Shown here: piece by piece, positions 18,731-26,608 of the stretch
Numbering within the stretch: the first letter of the stretch is position 1
How the letters are laid out: every line of letters begins with the position of its first letter
Assembly (NCBI RefSeq): GCF_035610345.1
Contig: NZ_CP141214.1
Coordinates: forward strand, 466,230-530,229
Source of the DNA: Sinorhizobium meliloti
Lineage (GTDB): Bacteria; Pseudomonadota; Alphaproteobacteria; Rhizobiales; Rhizobiaceae
Direction: 5' to 3'
Length of the DNA stretch: 64,000 nt
Notes under the pieces: model-generated
The model's input: only the letters and a program-made list of their open reading frames with translations
Told to the model about the DNA's origin: nothing
Database searches by the model: none
Made by a program: the position numbers and the translations under genes

Positions 18731-19396
18731 TCAGATGGCGAGCTTGGCGAGCACGCGCCGCTCGACGAGCGTGACTGCGCGCGTCAGCGGGAAGGCAATG
18801 ACGAAGTAGATGAGGGCGACCACCGTCAGCACCTCGACCGGGCGCGCGGTGTTGTTGGAAATGTTCTGTCCGACGAACATCAGGTCGGCCATGCCGACTG
18901 CGGAGACGAGCGCGCTTTCCTTGAACAAGCTGACGCAATTCGACAGCAGCGTCGGGACGGCGCGCAGCACCGCCTGGGGCAGGATGACGCTCGTCACCTG
19001 AACCCGGCGCGGCAGGCCGAGCGCGACGCAGGCATCGAGTTGCTCGCGGCCGATGGATTTCAGCGATGCACGGAACGTCTCGCTGGTGATCGCGCCCATG
19101 TAGAGGGTGAGTGCGATCACTCCCGAGGCGAGATTGGAGAGCTCGACGCCGAGGATCAATGGCAGGCAGAAGAATATCCAGAAGAGCTGGATCAGCACCG
19201 GCGTGCCGCGGAAGAACTCGACATAGATGCCGGAAACGGCCCGCAGAATGCCGCTCCGCGATGCGCGGGCGAGACCGACGAAGAAGCCGAGGCTGCATCC
19301 GAGGACGACGCAGATCAGCGTCAGCTGGATGGTCATCCAGAGACCGAGCGCAAGGGCTTCCTGGAAGCGGAGGACGATGGAGAAGTCGAGAGCCAT
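18731..19396 (-). CDS. Polar amino-acid ABC transporter permease
   Basis: This HisM/GlnP-type inner-membrane permease (221 aa) has an N-terminal helix (ALGLWMTIQLTLICVVLG), the FFRGTPVLIQLFW block and the EAA loop (ACVALGLPRRVQVTSVILPQ). It lies 11 bp after a second permease of the same family. With it and the ATPase it would form the importer for hydroxyproline, consistent with the catabolic genes downstream. Confidence 0.92.
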   Translation of the reverse strand: MALDFSIVLRFQEALALGLWMTIQLTLICVVLGCSLGFFVGLARASRSGILRAVSGIYVEFFRGTPVLIQLFWIFFCLPLILGVELSNLASGVIALTLYMGAITSETFRASLKSIGREQLDACVALGLPRRVQVTSVILPQAVLRAVPTLLSNCVSLFKESALVSAVGMADLMFVGQNISNNTARPVEVLTVVALIYFVIAFPLTRAVTLVERRVLAKLAI

Positions 19397-19407
19397 CAGT
19401 ATTCTCC

Positions 19408-20070
19408 TCAGCTCATCATCAGCTGACGGCGGCGTTCGAGAAAGCCGACGATCTGCGAGACTGGGAACGAGACGGCGAAATAGACGAGCGCGACGATCGT
19501 GAAGGTCTCGATCGGCCGATAGGTCTCCGTCGCGAGCGTCTTCGCCTGATACATGAGGTCCTGTACTGCGACGATCGCGACCAGGGCGCTCTGTTGGAAG
19601 ATGCCGATACCATTGGTGAGCAGGACCGGGATCGAAGCCCGAACCGCGGTCGGCAGGACGATATGGAGGGTGCGCTGGAGCGGATTGAGCCCGAGCGCGA
19701 TGCCGGCATCGAGCTGTTCACGTGGGACCGCCTGGATCGCGGCGCGGTATGCTTCGGCGTTGAAGGCCATCAGATTGAGGCCGAGTGCGAGGATGCCCAT
19801 CGTCATCGATCCGAGGAAGACGTTGAACAGCATCGGCACGCAATAGAAGAACCAGACGATCTGCACGATCGCCGGCGTACACCGGAAGAATTCGACGAAA
19901 AGCACCGCCGGCAGCCGTACCGGCGAAAAGGGGCTCATGATGAGGAGTGCCAGCGGAAAGCCGAGCAAGACGCCGATGAGATTGGCAGCGGCTGTCAATT
20001 GCAGCGTGACCATCAGCCCTTCCCATAGCGGCCCGCAGGAGATGGACTGGAAGTCGAAAGTGTAATCCAT
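19408..20070 (-). CDS. Polar amino-acid ABC transporter permease
   Basis: This HisQ/GlnP-type permease (220 aa) has the FFRCTPAIVQIVWFFY block and an EAA loop (AGIALGLNPLQRTLHIVLPT). It is encoded 9 bp after the ATPase gene and 11 bp before the sister permease. The proteins are clearly related but diverged, as expected of a heterodimeric amino-acid channel. Confidence 0.92.
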   Translation of the reverse strand: MDYTFDFQSISCGPLWEGLMVTLQLTAAANLIGVLLGFPLALLIMSPFSPVRLPAVLFVEFFRCTPAIVQIVWFFYCVPMLFNVFLGSMTMGILALGLNLMAFNAEAYRAAIQAVPREQLDAGIALGLNPLQRTLHIVLPTAVRASIPVLLTNGIGIFQQSALVAIVAVQDLMYQAKTLATETYRPIETFTIVALVYFAVSFPVSQIVGFLERRRQLMMS

Positions 20071-20079
20071 CGCCCGCTC

Positions 20080-20859
20080 CTAGTGCCGGATATGGAATAC
20101 GCGGTCGATGAATTCGCGGGTGCGCTCTTCCTTTGGAGAACCAAGCACCTGCTCCGGCGGCCCGTCTTCAACCACGATGCCGCCGGCACAGAAGATGACG
20201 CGCGAGGCGATGTTCTTCGCAAACCACATGTCATGGGTGACGATCATCATCGGCATATCCTGGGCGGCAAGCTGCAGGATGACCTGCTCGACTTCGGCGA
20301 CGAGTTCGGGATCGAGCGCCGAGGTCACCTCATCGAACAACATCAACTTGGGGTCGAGCATCAGAGCTCGGGCGATCGCCACGCGCTGTTTCTGGCCACC
20401 GGAGAGCTGCGCCGGATAGGCATTGGCCTTTGCGCCAAGGCCAAAGCGCTCGAGCAGCGCCTGGGCACGCTTAGTGGCACTGGCTTTGTTCTCGCCGCGC
20501 ACCTTGCACGGCGCGAGAATCAGGTTCTGAGTGACGTTCAGATGCGGGAACAGCGTGTAATGCTGGAACACCATGCCGATCGAGCGCCGCACCTCGGTGT
20601 CGATGACGGTTTTCTTGTCGGCTCCCTGCGATGATATGTATGGCTTGCCGCCGAAGCTGATCGCACCGCTGTCGATCTTCTCGAGGCCCATCATGACGCG
20701 CAGCAGCGTACTCTTCCCGCCGCCGCTCGGGCCGATGACTACGACCCTTTCGCCGGGCTTCATTTCGATGTCCAAGCCCTTGAGCACCTGGATATGCGGT
20801 CCATAGCTCTTGTGGAGAGACTGGATTTTGACAAGGGGAGCACTGAAGGACATGGTCAT
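20080..20859 (-). CDS. Polar amino-acid ABC transporter ATPase
   Basis: This is a GlnQ-type ATPase (259 aa). It shows Walker A (GPSGGGKST), the signature LSGGQKQRVAIARAL and Walker B (LMLFDEVTSALDPE), followed by the switch histidine (MMIVTHDMWFAK). It powers the two permeases encoded immediately downstream. An in-frame ATG at 20853 is an alternative start. It is separated from the binding-protein gene by a GC-rich hairpin. Confidence 0.93.
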   Translation of the reverse strand: MTMSFSAPLVKIQSLHKSYGPHIQVLKGLDIEMKPGERVVVIGPSGGGKSTLLRVMMGLEKIDSGAISFGGKPYISSQGADKKTVIDTEVRRSIGMVFQHYTLFPHLNVTQNLILAPCKVRGENKASATKRAQALLERFGLGAKANAYPAQLSGGQKQRVAIARALMLDPKLMLFDEVTSALDPELVAEVEQVILQLAAQDMPMMIVTHDMWFAKNIASRVIFCAGGIVVEDGPPEQVLGSPKEERTREFIDRVFHIRH

Positions 20860-20892
20860 CGCCGATCTCGCTGGTCAAAAGAAGGGATGAGA

Positions 20893-20920
20893 GGCCGGGC
20901 AATCGGTGACGTGCCCGGCC
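20893..20920 (-). promoter_or_regulatory. Intercistronic stem-loop
   Basis: A perfect 8-bp inverted repeat (GGCCGGGC / GCCCGGCC, 12-base loop) lies between the binding-protein stop and the ATPase start. It lacks a T-run. Such hairpins commonly allow higher expression of the binding protein than of the membrane components by partial termination or 3'-end protection. Confidence 0.5.
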
Positions 20921-20929
20921 CGGCCCTCG

Positions 20930-21763
20930 TCATTGAGCGCTCTTGAGCACTTCGTCGACGGCCTTGCGGATCAGCTCATCCACGTGACCGGTCGCGACCT
21001 TTTCCTCGAGAAAGATGTTCAGCACTTCGACGTCGGCCGCCGACAACCGATGCGGCATGCCGAATGCAACGCCTTGCTTCGCCAGTGCCGGCGTCGGGTT
21101 CAACGCAACCGCCCACTCGGGATTGGACTGGGTGAAGAGTTGATTGGTGTCGGAGGCATCGACGAGGATATCCGCGCGCCGCGATACGAGGGCGAGTCGT
21201 GTCTCGTCGTTGCCGGGAAGCCGTAGAATCGTCGCGTTCTTGATCGCGGCGGTAATCGCCTTGTCCTGCGCAGTCCCGGACATGACGGCCAGCGTCACGT
21301 CCTTCTTGTCGACGTCGGCAACCGACGTCGCGCCGCTTGGGACCTTGGGGTTTTCCTTATTGTAGGCGAGCGAGATCTGATATTCCATCGCGGGGATCGA
21401 GAACTGCACGGCCATAGCGCGGGCGGGCGTCCTGTTCAGGGCAAGGGAGAGGTCCCATTTTCCCGCCTGGAGACCGGCGACGATGTTGTCCCAGCTCGTG
21501 TCCACGAATTCCGCCTTCACTTTCAATGCATCGGCGAACTCGCGGCAAAGATCGGCAAAGAAACCGGAATATTCCCCGGAAGCCGGGTCGCGCATGACGT
21601 AGGGCGGTGCGACCGCGGCGCCGCAACGAAGAACGCCGGCTTTCTGTACGCCTTGCCAGTAGCCTTCGGCGGTCTCGGCCGAGGCGGCAGCGGTTGAAAG
21701 TCCAGTCATCAAGGCAAGCGCAGGCAGCACCCGCAGCACGGGCGAAAGCATCTTCGAAAGCAT
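20930..21763 (-). CDS. Amino-acid ABC transporter periplasmic binding protein
   Basis: This is a family 3 solute-binding protein (277 aa) with a signal peptide (cleavage near STAAASAE). It has the family blocks VLRCGAAVAPPYVMRD, SGFFADLCREFADAL and WDNIVAGLQAGKWDLSLA. It is the first gene of the hydroxyproline transport/catabolic operon and faces the divergent GntR regulator across about 200 bp with repeated operator-like sites. Hydroxyproline is the likely ligand from context. Confidence 0.9.
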   Translation of the reverse strand: MLSKMLSPVLRVLPALALMTGLSTAAASAETAEGYWQGVQKAGVLRCGAAVAPPYVMRDPASGEYSGFFADLCREFADALKVKAEFVDTSWDNIVAGLQAGKWDLSLALNRTPARAMAVQFSIPAMEYQISLAYNKENPKVPSGATSVADVDKKDVTLAVMSGTAQDKAITAAIKNATILRLPGNDETRLALVSRRADILVDASDTNQLFTQSNPEWAVALNPTPALAKQGVAFGMPHRLSAADVEVLNIFLEEKVATGHVDELIRKAVDEVLKSAQ

Positions 21764-21847
21764 CGTCGTTTCCTCTGTTTGACGTGCGCGTGACGCGCGG
21801 TTCCTCTCGCCGGCTTGGAGCCGATCTTCAGTTTTGGTGTCGTCTTC

Positions 21848-21887
21848 GTGTCGACATTCAAATTAATGTCGTCTCTGTGTCGACATT
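21848..21887. promoter_or_regulatory. Operator-like repeat cluster in the divergent promoter region
   Basis: GTGTCGACATT occurs twice (21848-21858 and 21877-21887, 29 bp apart). Between them AATGTCG forms a perfect 7-bp inverted repeat with the first copy (CGACATT, six bases, AATGTCG). TGTCGACA itself is palindromic. Placement between the transport operon and the divergent GntR gene suggests the binding sites of that regulator. Confidence 0.6.
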
Positions 21888-21963
21888 GTCAAGCGGAAAA
21901 ATTACATTGTCTTGGGATGCGCGTTCTGGCGTTATGCGGCCGGACAACGGGAAAGGGACGTAA

Positions 21964-22683
21964 GTGTCTGAGGAAACAGAGACGAAACGGGCGAAGGGTA
22001 CCGGCTGGAAAAGCGTCTACGAGACGTTGCGGAACGAGATTCTGGCGCTGACCATCCCCCCCGGCCAGCTTCTCGACGAAAACACGCTCGCCGAGCGGTT
22101 CGACATGTCGCGCTCACCCGTTCGCGAGGCGTTGATCCGGCTTGCCGGCGAGGACCTCGTCGTCACGCTTTCCAACCGCAGCACCATCGTCGCGCCGATC
22201 GAGGTCGGAACCTTCCCGAAATATGTTGAAGCGCTTGATATCGCGCAACGCATGAACACCCGCCTTGCCGCCGAACTGCGGACAGAGGCCGACCTGAAGG
22301 CGATCGCCAGGCGGCAGAAGGAGTTCGAAGCGGCGGTGAAGTCCGGCAATCATCTGCAGATGTCGGAGGCGAACAAGCAATTCCACATTGCGATCGCCGC
22401 GGCCGGCAAGAACCCTTATCTCGCCGCGTTCTACGAGCGGCTGTTGAACCAGGGGCAACGGATGCTCCATCTCCATTTCGAGTATCTGGAGCGAACGCAT
22501 GAAGGATATCTGCTGACGGACGAACACAATCTGATGCTCGAGGCGATCCGGGTGAAGAACGTCGACCTCGCCGACGAGCTGGCGCATGCCCATACGCGGC
22601 AGTTCCAGCAGAATTTCATCGACTTCATGCGCGAAAACTACACGACGGACGTCTCGCTTGGCCGACGTAAGGCGGCAGAGTAG
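21964..22683 (+). CDS. hypR: GntR family regulator of the hydroxyproline operon
   Basis: This is a FadR/FCD-type regulator (239 aa) starting at a GTG with an AAGGGA site upstream. The winged helix-turn-helix is at residues 15-75 (LDENTLAERFDMSRSPVREALIRLAGEDLV). The C-terminal FCD domain keeps the ligand/metal-type residues (NKQFHIAIAAAGKNPYL and DEHNLMLEAI). It is transcribed away from the binding-protein gene, and the shared intergenic region contains repeated TGTCGACA sites. It probably represses the operon until hydroxyproline or an intermediate is present. Confidence 0.85.
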   Translation: MSEETETKRAKGTGWKSVYETLRNEILALTIPPGQLLDENTLAERFDMSRSPVREALIRLAGEDLVVTLSNRSTIVAPIEVGTFPKYVEALDIAQRMNTRLAAELRTEADLKAIARRQKEFEAAVKSGNHLQMSEANKQFHIAIAAAGKNPYLAAFYERLLNQGQRMLHLHFEYLERTHEGYLLTDEHNLMLEAIRVKNVDLADELAHAHTRQFQQNFIDFMRENYTTDVSLGRRKAAE

Positions 22684-22738
22684 AACGAGCCTGCCGACCT
22701 GCCGGGAATCGCAGCGAGCTCACATCATTGCGGAGAAC

Positions 22739-24052
22739 TCAGGCCAGCGATACCTGGCGCGTCTCGGCGTCGATCAGAAAGGCCGCAACGGCAGCCACGA
22801 GCAGAAGGCCGGCAAAGATGCCGATGGCGAGCCCGAAACTCTGCGCCACCACCAGCCCCATCAGCGATGGAGCAAGCAAGCCGCCGAGTCGGGCCATGGC
22901 GCCGGCAGCACCCATTCCCGTCGCCCGCGATGCCGTCGGATAGAGTTCCGGCGTGTAGGCATAAAGCGCGCCCCAGGTGCCGAGCAAGGCGAAACTCATG
23001 ATGAGGAGCGACGCGGCGATCAGCGTTGCAGTGCCGGCAATCACGAAGAGCAGGCAGCCAAGTGCCGAGAGGAGGCAGAAGCCTATCAGCGTAGGCCTTC
23101 GGCCCCATTTCTCGACCCCGTAGGCGGCCAGCGCGTAGCCGGGGATCTGCGCCAGCGCCAGGACGACGAGGAAACCGTAGCCCCGAACGAACCCGAAGCC
23201 TTCGCCCGCGAGCCGCGGAGGCATCCAGGTAAAGACGCCGTAATATGATATCGAGACCAGAAACCAGATGGCCAGGATCATCAGGCTGCGCTTGCGAAGA
23301 TCGACCGAAAAAATGCCGGCGCTCTGCGCCACCGGCGAGGGCACCAGCGATGCATCGGCACCAAGCTGCGTCTTGCCGTTGACGACGAGGATCCGATCGA
23401 CGATGGCCTTCGCCTCGGAGGTCTTTCCGCGGCGAAGCAGATAGAGCGGCGATTCCGGCACCAGGAAACGCAGCCCCAGGCCGATCAGCGCCGGCAGTGC
23501 AGTCACGGCGAAAATGTAGCGCCAGGCGTCCGCTACCCCGGCGAGGCTCGCACCCCATGCGGCGAGCGCCACGATGAGCGTGCCGACGGCCCAGAAGCCC
23601 TCCAGCATCACCAGCCAGCGGCCGCGATTGCGAGCAGGCAGAAACTCCGCCATCATCGCATAGTCGACCGGCAGAGTTCCCCCCACCGCCGCGCCGGTGA
23701 GGAACCGCAGCAGAAGCAGGACGGAAAAATCCTGTGCAAAGACCGACAGCAGGCCGAAGACTGCGTCGCAGGCGACGGTGGCAATCAGGACGCGCCGGCG
23801 GCCGATACGGTCCGCAAGCCTGCCGAAACCCGCGGCGCCGAACAACATCCCGAGAAAGAACAGCGTGCCCGTCTGCAGCGCTTGCGGAACCGACAGCCCG
23901 AAAGTGGCGGCGATCGATGCGGCCGTGAATCCGACCGCCAGCACCTGCATCGCGTCGGCAGCCCAAACCAGACCGAAAATGGCGATGAGGCGACGCTGGT
24001 AGGCGCCGGTTCCGGCGCGGTCGAGCGCATCGTCTATCGTGATTGTCGTCAT
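22739..24052 (-). CDS. Major facilitator superfamily transporter (SV2/NiaP or aromatic-acid:H+ symporter-like)
   Basis: This 12-helix MFS protein (437 aa) has the loop 2-3 signature (GRLADRIGRRRVLIATV) and the SV2-type loop PESPLYLLRRGKTSEA. The ATG at 24052 follows GGAGAAAGG, which decides the start. It lies 161 bp downstream of the acyl-CoA ligase gene on the same strand and may belong to the dgdA/mutase operon. It would import an organic acid, amino acid or related compound. It converges with the hydroxyproline regulator gene. Confidence 0.88.
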   Translation of the reverse strand: MTTITIDDALDRAGTGAYQRRLIAIFGLVWAADAMQVLAVGFTAASIAATFGLSVPQALQTGTLFFLGMLFGAAGFGRLADRIGRRRVLIATVACDAVFGLLSVFAQDFSVLLLLRFLTGAAVGGTLPVDYAMMAEFLPARNRGRWLVMLEGFWAVGTLIVALAAWGASLAGVADAWRYIFAVTALPALIGLGLRFLVPESPLYLLRRGKTSEAKAIVDRILVVNGKTQLGADASLVPSPVAQSAGIFSVDLRKRSLMILAIWFLVSISYYGVFTWMPPRLAGEGFGFVRGYGFLVVLALAQIPGYALAAYGVEKWGRRPTLIGFCLLSALGCLLFVIAGTATLIAASLLIMSFALLGTWGALYAYTPELYPTASRATGMGAAGAMARLGGLLAPSLMGLVVAQSFGLAIGIFAGLLLVAAVAAFLIDAETRQVSLA

Positions 24053-24213
24053 TCGCCCTTTCTCCGGTTCGGCGGACCGCCGCAATCCGGAGAAGTCCGC
24101 GTGGATCGGCTGCCGGTTACAGACGTCGGCTGCCGCAGCTCAATTCGATATACGCTCCTACTTCTCGCATCGAAGGGAGGATGGCAAGCCGGGCGGGCGC
24201 CGGCGAGGCGGGA

Positions 24214-25851
24214 TCAGCGTGAACCCCGGTCGAATGTCCCCGGGCTGACACCGCGCTGCCGCAGGATGCTCCTGGCGATCTTCTCGGTCGGGGTGCGCGG
24301 AAGCGGCGCGTCCGTGATCTCGAGGTAACGAGGGACCATATGGCGCGGCGCCAGCGCGCGGAAATGGTCGAGCAGTTCCGCCGGCGTCAGCGTCGAGCCC
24401 GGCCGGCGCGAAGCGACCACCATAATGTCCTCCTCGGTGAACTCGGACGCGACGCCGAATGCGGCGCTCTCGACGACATCGGGATGCGCTTCGGCCAGCG
24501 TTTCCACTTCATAGGCAGAGATATTCTCGCCCCGGCGCCGGATGGCCTCGTTCAGCCGGTGCTTGAAGTAGAGCCAGCCATCCTCGTCCATCACCCCCGC
24601 ATCGCCGGAATGGTACCAGAGGTTTCTCAGAGTCTGCACCGTCTTGGTGTCTGCCTGGTAGTAGCCGGAAAACATGCTCCAGCTCTTTTTCGGGCGCGAG
24701 ACGATCTCGCCGACCGTGCCCGGCGGCAGCGGCCTGTCCTTTTCGTCGACGACGGCCACTTCCCAGTCGGGGTGCGGCTTTCCGCAAGAGCCCGGCCGCG
24801 TGGCATCCACCGTGTCGAGGGTCACGAAGCTGGTTTCCGTCTGGCCGTAACCAGTGACGAGGCGCATGCCGAAGCGCTGCTCGAAGGCCTCCTTTTCCGG
24901 CACCATGGGAATGCACTGGCAAACCCGCACCGGATTATCCTTGTCGCTTTCGCAGGGCGCCGCCCGCATCAGTATGACGGCCATGGCTCCGAGGAGATTG
25001 GTCGCGCTCGCACCGCTTTCACGAACCTGCTCCCAGAAACGCGAGGCGCTGAACCCTTCGACCAGCGTCGCCCGGGTGCCGTAGATCAAAGGCAAGTAGA
25101 CGCCGAACATCTGGGCATCGGTATGAAACAGCGGCAATGCCGAAAAATAGCTGTCGTCGGTGCTGTATCCGAGATTGGCGGCCATGGCCGCCGCCCATGA
25201 ATAGCAATGATGATGCGACATCAGGGCGCCCTTGGCGGGGCCGGTCGTACCGGAAGTATAGAGGATCGCCATCGGGTCGGAATAATGCAGCCCTGCAAGG
25301 TCGACGGCCGGCAGGGAGGCCAGGCATTCCTCGAAGCGGAGGATGCGGTCGATCCGCAGGCCGGCCGCACGCGCTTCGGCGGGATCGACGCCGACCAGGA
25401 CGAGGGTACGCAGGTCCGGCAGCCTCTGCTCCAACCTTGCGAGCTCGATCACGCCACGCGCGTCGGTGACCAGCACCCCCGCCCCGCAATTGTTCAGATT
25501 GTGCCAGAGCAGTTCGCCCTTCAGACCGGGATTGTTCGGCACTTCGATGGCTCCGAGGTTCGAAACCGCAAACCAGGTCGCCACGAGTTCGAAGCAATTG
25601 GGAAGCAGCATCGCAACCCGGTCGGACCTGCCGATGCCTAGCATGCGAAGACCGCTCGCAAGTCGCCAGGAGACATCGAACATCTCCTCGAAATTCGCCC
25701 GGCGCCCGCAAATATCGAGAAAGGGCGCTGATCCCAAACGCTCGGCCTGACGGAGAAGGATCTTCGGCAGGACGCGGTCTTCGATCTCGTCGTCGTGCAT
25801 GCCCGGAACGGGCGAGCGGGAAACGGTGACTGTTGTTTGCGACACGGTCAA
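24214..25851 (-). CDS. AMP-forming acyl-CoA ligase (CaiC-like)
   Basis: This is an adenylate-forming ligase (about 545 aa). It has the P-loop ILYTSGTTGPAKGALMSH, the GYGQTET adenine motif, the WYHSGDAG motif and a C-terminal lysine in PRTPTEKIARS. It would activate a carboxylic acid as its CoA thioester, presumably the substrate for the mutase or hydratase encoded upstream. The first codon is a TTG at 25851 overlapping the hydratase stop (TTGA); a GTG at 25845 is the alternative. By remembered family it is nearest crotonobetaine/carnitine-CoA ligases. A 2-hydroxyacid is suggested by the mutase active site but cannot be confirmed. Confidence 0.88.
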   Translation of the reverse strand: MTVSQTTVTVSRSPVPGMHDDEIEDRVLPKILLRQAERLGSAPFLDICGRRANFEEMFDVSWRLASGLRMLGIGRSDRVAMLLPNCFELVATWFAVSNLGAIEVPNNPGLKGELLWHNLNNCGAGVLVTDARGVIELARLEQRLPDLRTLVLVGVDPAEARAAGLRIDRILRFEECLASLPAVDLAGLHYSDPMAILYTSGTTGPAKGALMSHHHCYSWAAAMAANLGYSTDDSYFSALPLFHTDAQMFGVYLPLIYGTRATLVEGFSASRFWEQVRESGASATNLLGAMAVILMRAAPCESDKDNPVRVCQCIPMVPEKEAFEQRFGMRLVTGYGQTETSFVTLDTVDATRPGSCGKPHPDWEVAVVDEKDRPLPPGTVGEIVSRPKKSWSMFSGYYQADTKTVQTLRNLWYHSGDAGVMDEDGWLYFKHRLNEAIRRRGENISAYEVETLAEAHPDVVESAAFGVASEFTEEDIMVVASRRPGSTLTPAELLDHFRALAPRHMVPRYLEITDAPLPRTPTEKIARSILRQRGVSPGTFDRGSR

Positions 25852-26597
25852 AACTCTTTTGCTCTTGCCTGCGCCTGCGGAGAGAGGAAACCACGAACCG
25901 TGGCTGCGGTCTCTCGTGCCATAGCGTCCTGAAGGGTCGAGTGAAGGCCGGCATTGATGGCGCGCTTGGCGTCCGCGACAGCGTCTGCGGGACGCTCCGC
26001 GATCCTCAGAGCCAGTTCCCGCGCCTCCTCCAGCAGGCGATCGTCCGGGACGACCTTCCAGGCGATGCCGACGTCCAGCGCCTTCCTCGCATCGTGCCGC
26101 TCGCCGAGCATGAGAAGCTCCTTCGTCACTTGTGGCCCGACCTGCTTCGTCAGCAATGCGGTTACGCCTCCCGTCACGAACAAGCCGTAGGTCACCTCGG
26201 GAAAGAACCAGCGGGCACTTTCGGAAAACAGCCGGAAATCACAGTTGATGGCCCATTCCAGCGCGCCTCCGACGCACCAGCCGTGCACGGCCGCAATCAC
26301 GATCTTGCGCGACTGCATGATCTGGAGCGTGATGTTCTGAATGGCCTCGACCCAGGCTCGCGTATCCGCCTCGCAAGCGGTCTGCGCATCGAGATCCTTG
26401 AGGTCGTCGCCGGAACAGAATGCCCTGCCCTCGCCATGGAGAATCACGGCGCGTATGCCTTCGTCCGCTTCCGCGTCGGCGAGCGCCCGGGAGAGCCCGT
26501 CGACGAGCTGCCGGTTCATCGCATTCAGCCGCTCCGGGCGATTCAGCCTTACCCAGGCGACCGCTCCCTCGTTCTTGGAGATGACAGTGTTGTTCAT
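25848..26597 (-). CDS. Enoyl-CoA hydratase/isomerase (crotonase) family protein
   Basis: This crotonase-fold protein (249 aa) has both oxyanion-hole segments (CSGDDLKDL and HGWCVGGALEWAINCDFRL) and a PEVTYG segment bearing a probable catalytic Glu. The ATG at 26597 follows a very strong AGGAGGGAG site, 11 bp after the mutase gene; an in-frame GTG at 26612 would overlap the mutase stop. It acts on an acyl-CoA in the same pathway as the mutase and ligase. Whether it hydrates, dehydrates or isomerises is open. Confidence 0.87.
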   Translation of the reverse strand: MNNTVISKNEGAVAWVRLNRPERLNAMNRQLVDGLSRALADAEADEGIRAVILHGEGRAFCSGDDLKDLDAQTACEADTRAWVEAIQNITLQIMQSRKIVIAAVHGWCVGGALEWAINCDFRLFSESARWFFPEVTYGLFVTGGVTALLTKQVGPQVTKELLMLGERHDARKALDVGIAWKVVPDDRLLEEARELALRIAERPADAVADAKRAINAGLHSTLQDAMARETAATVRGFLSPQAQARAKEF

Positions 26598-26608
26598 CGT
26601 CTCCCTCC

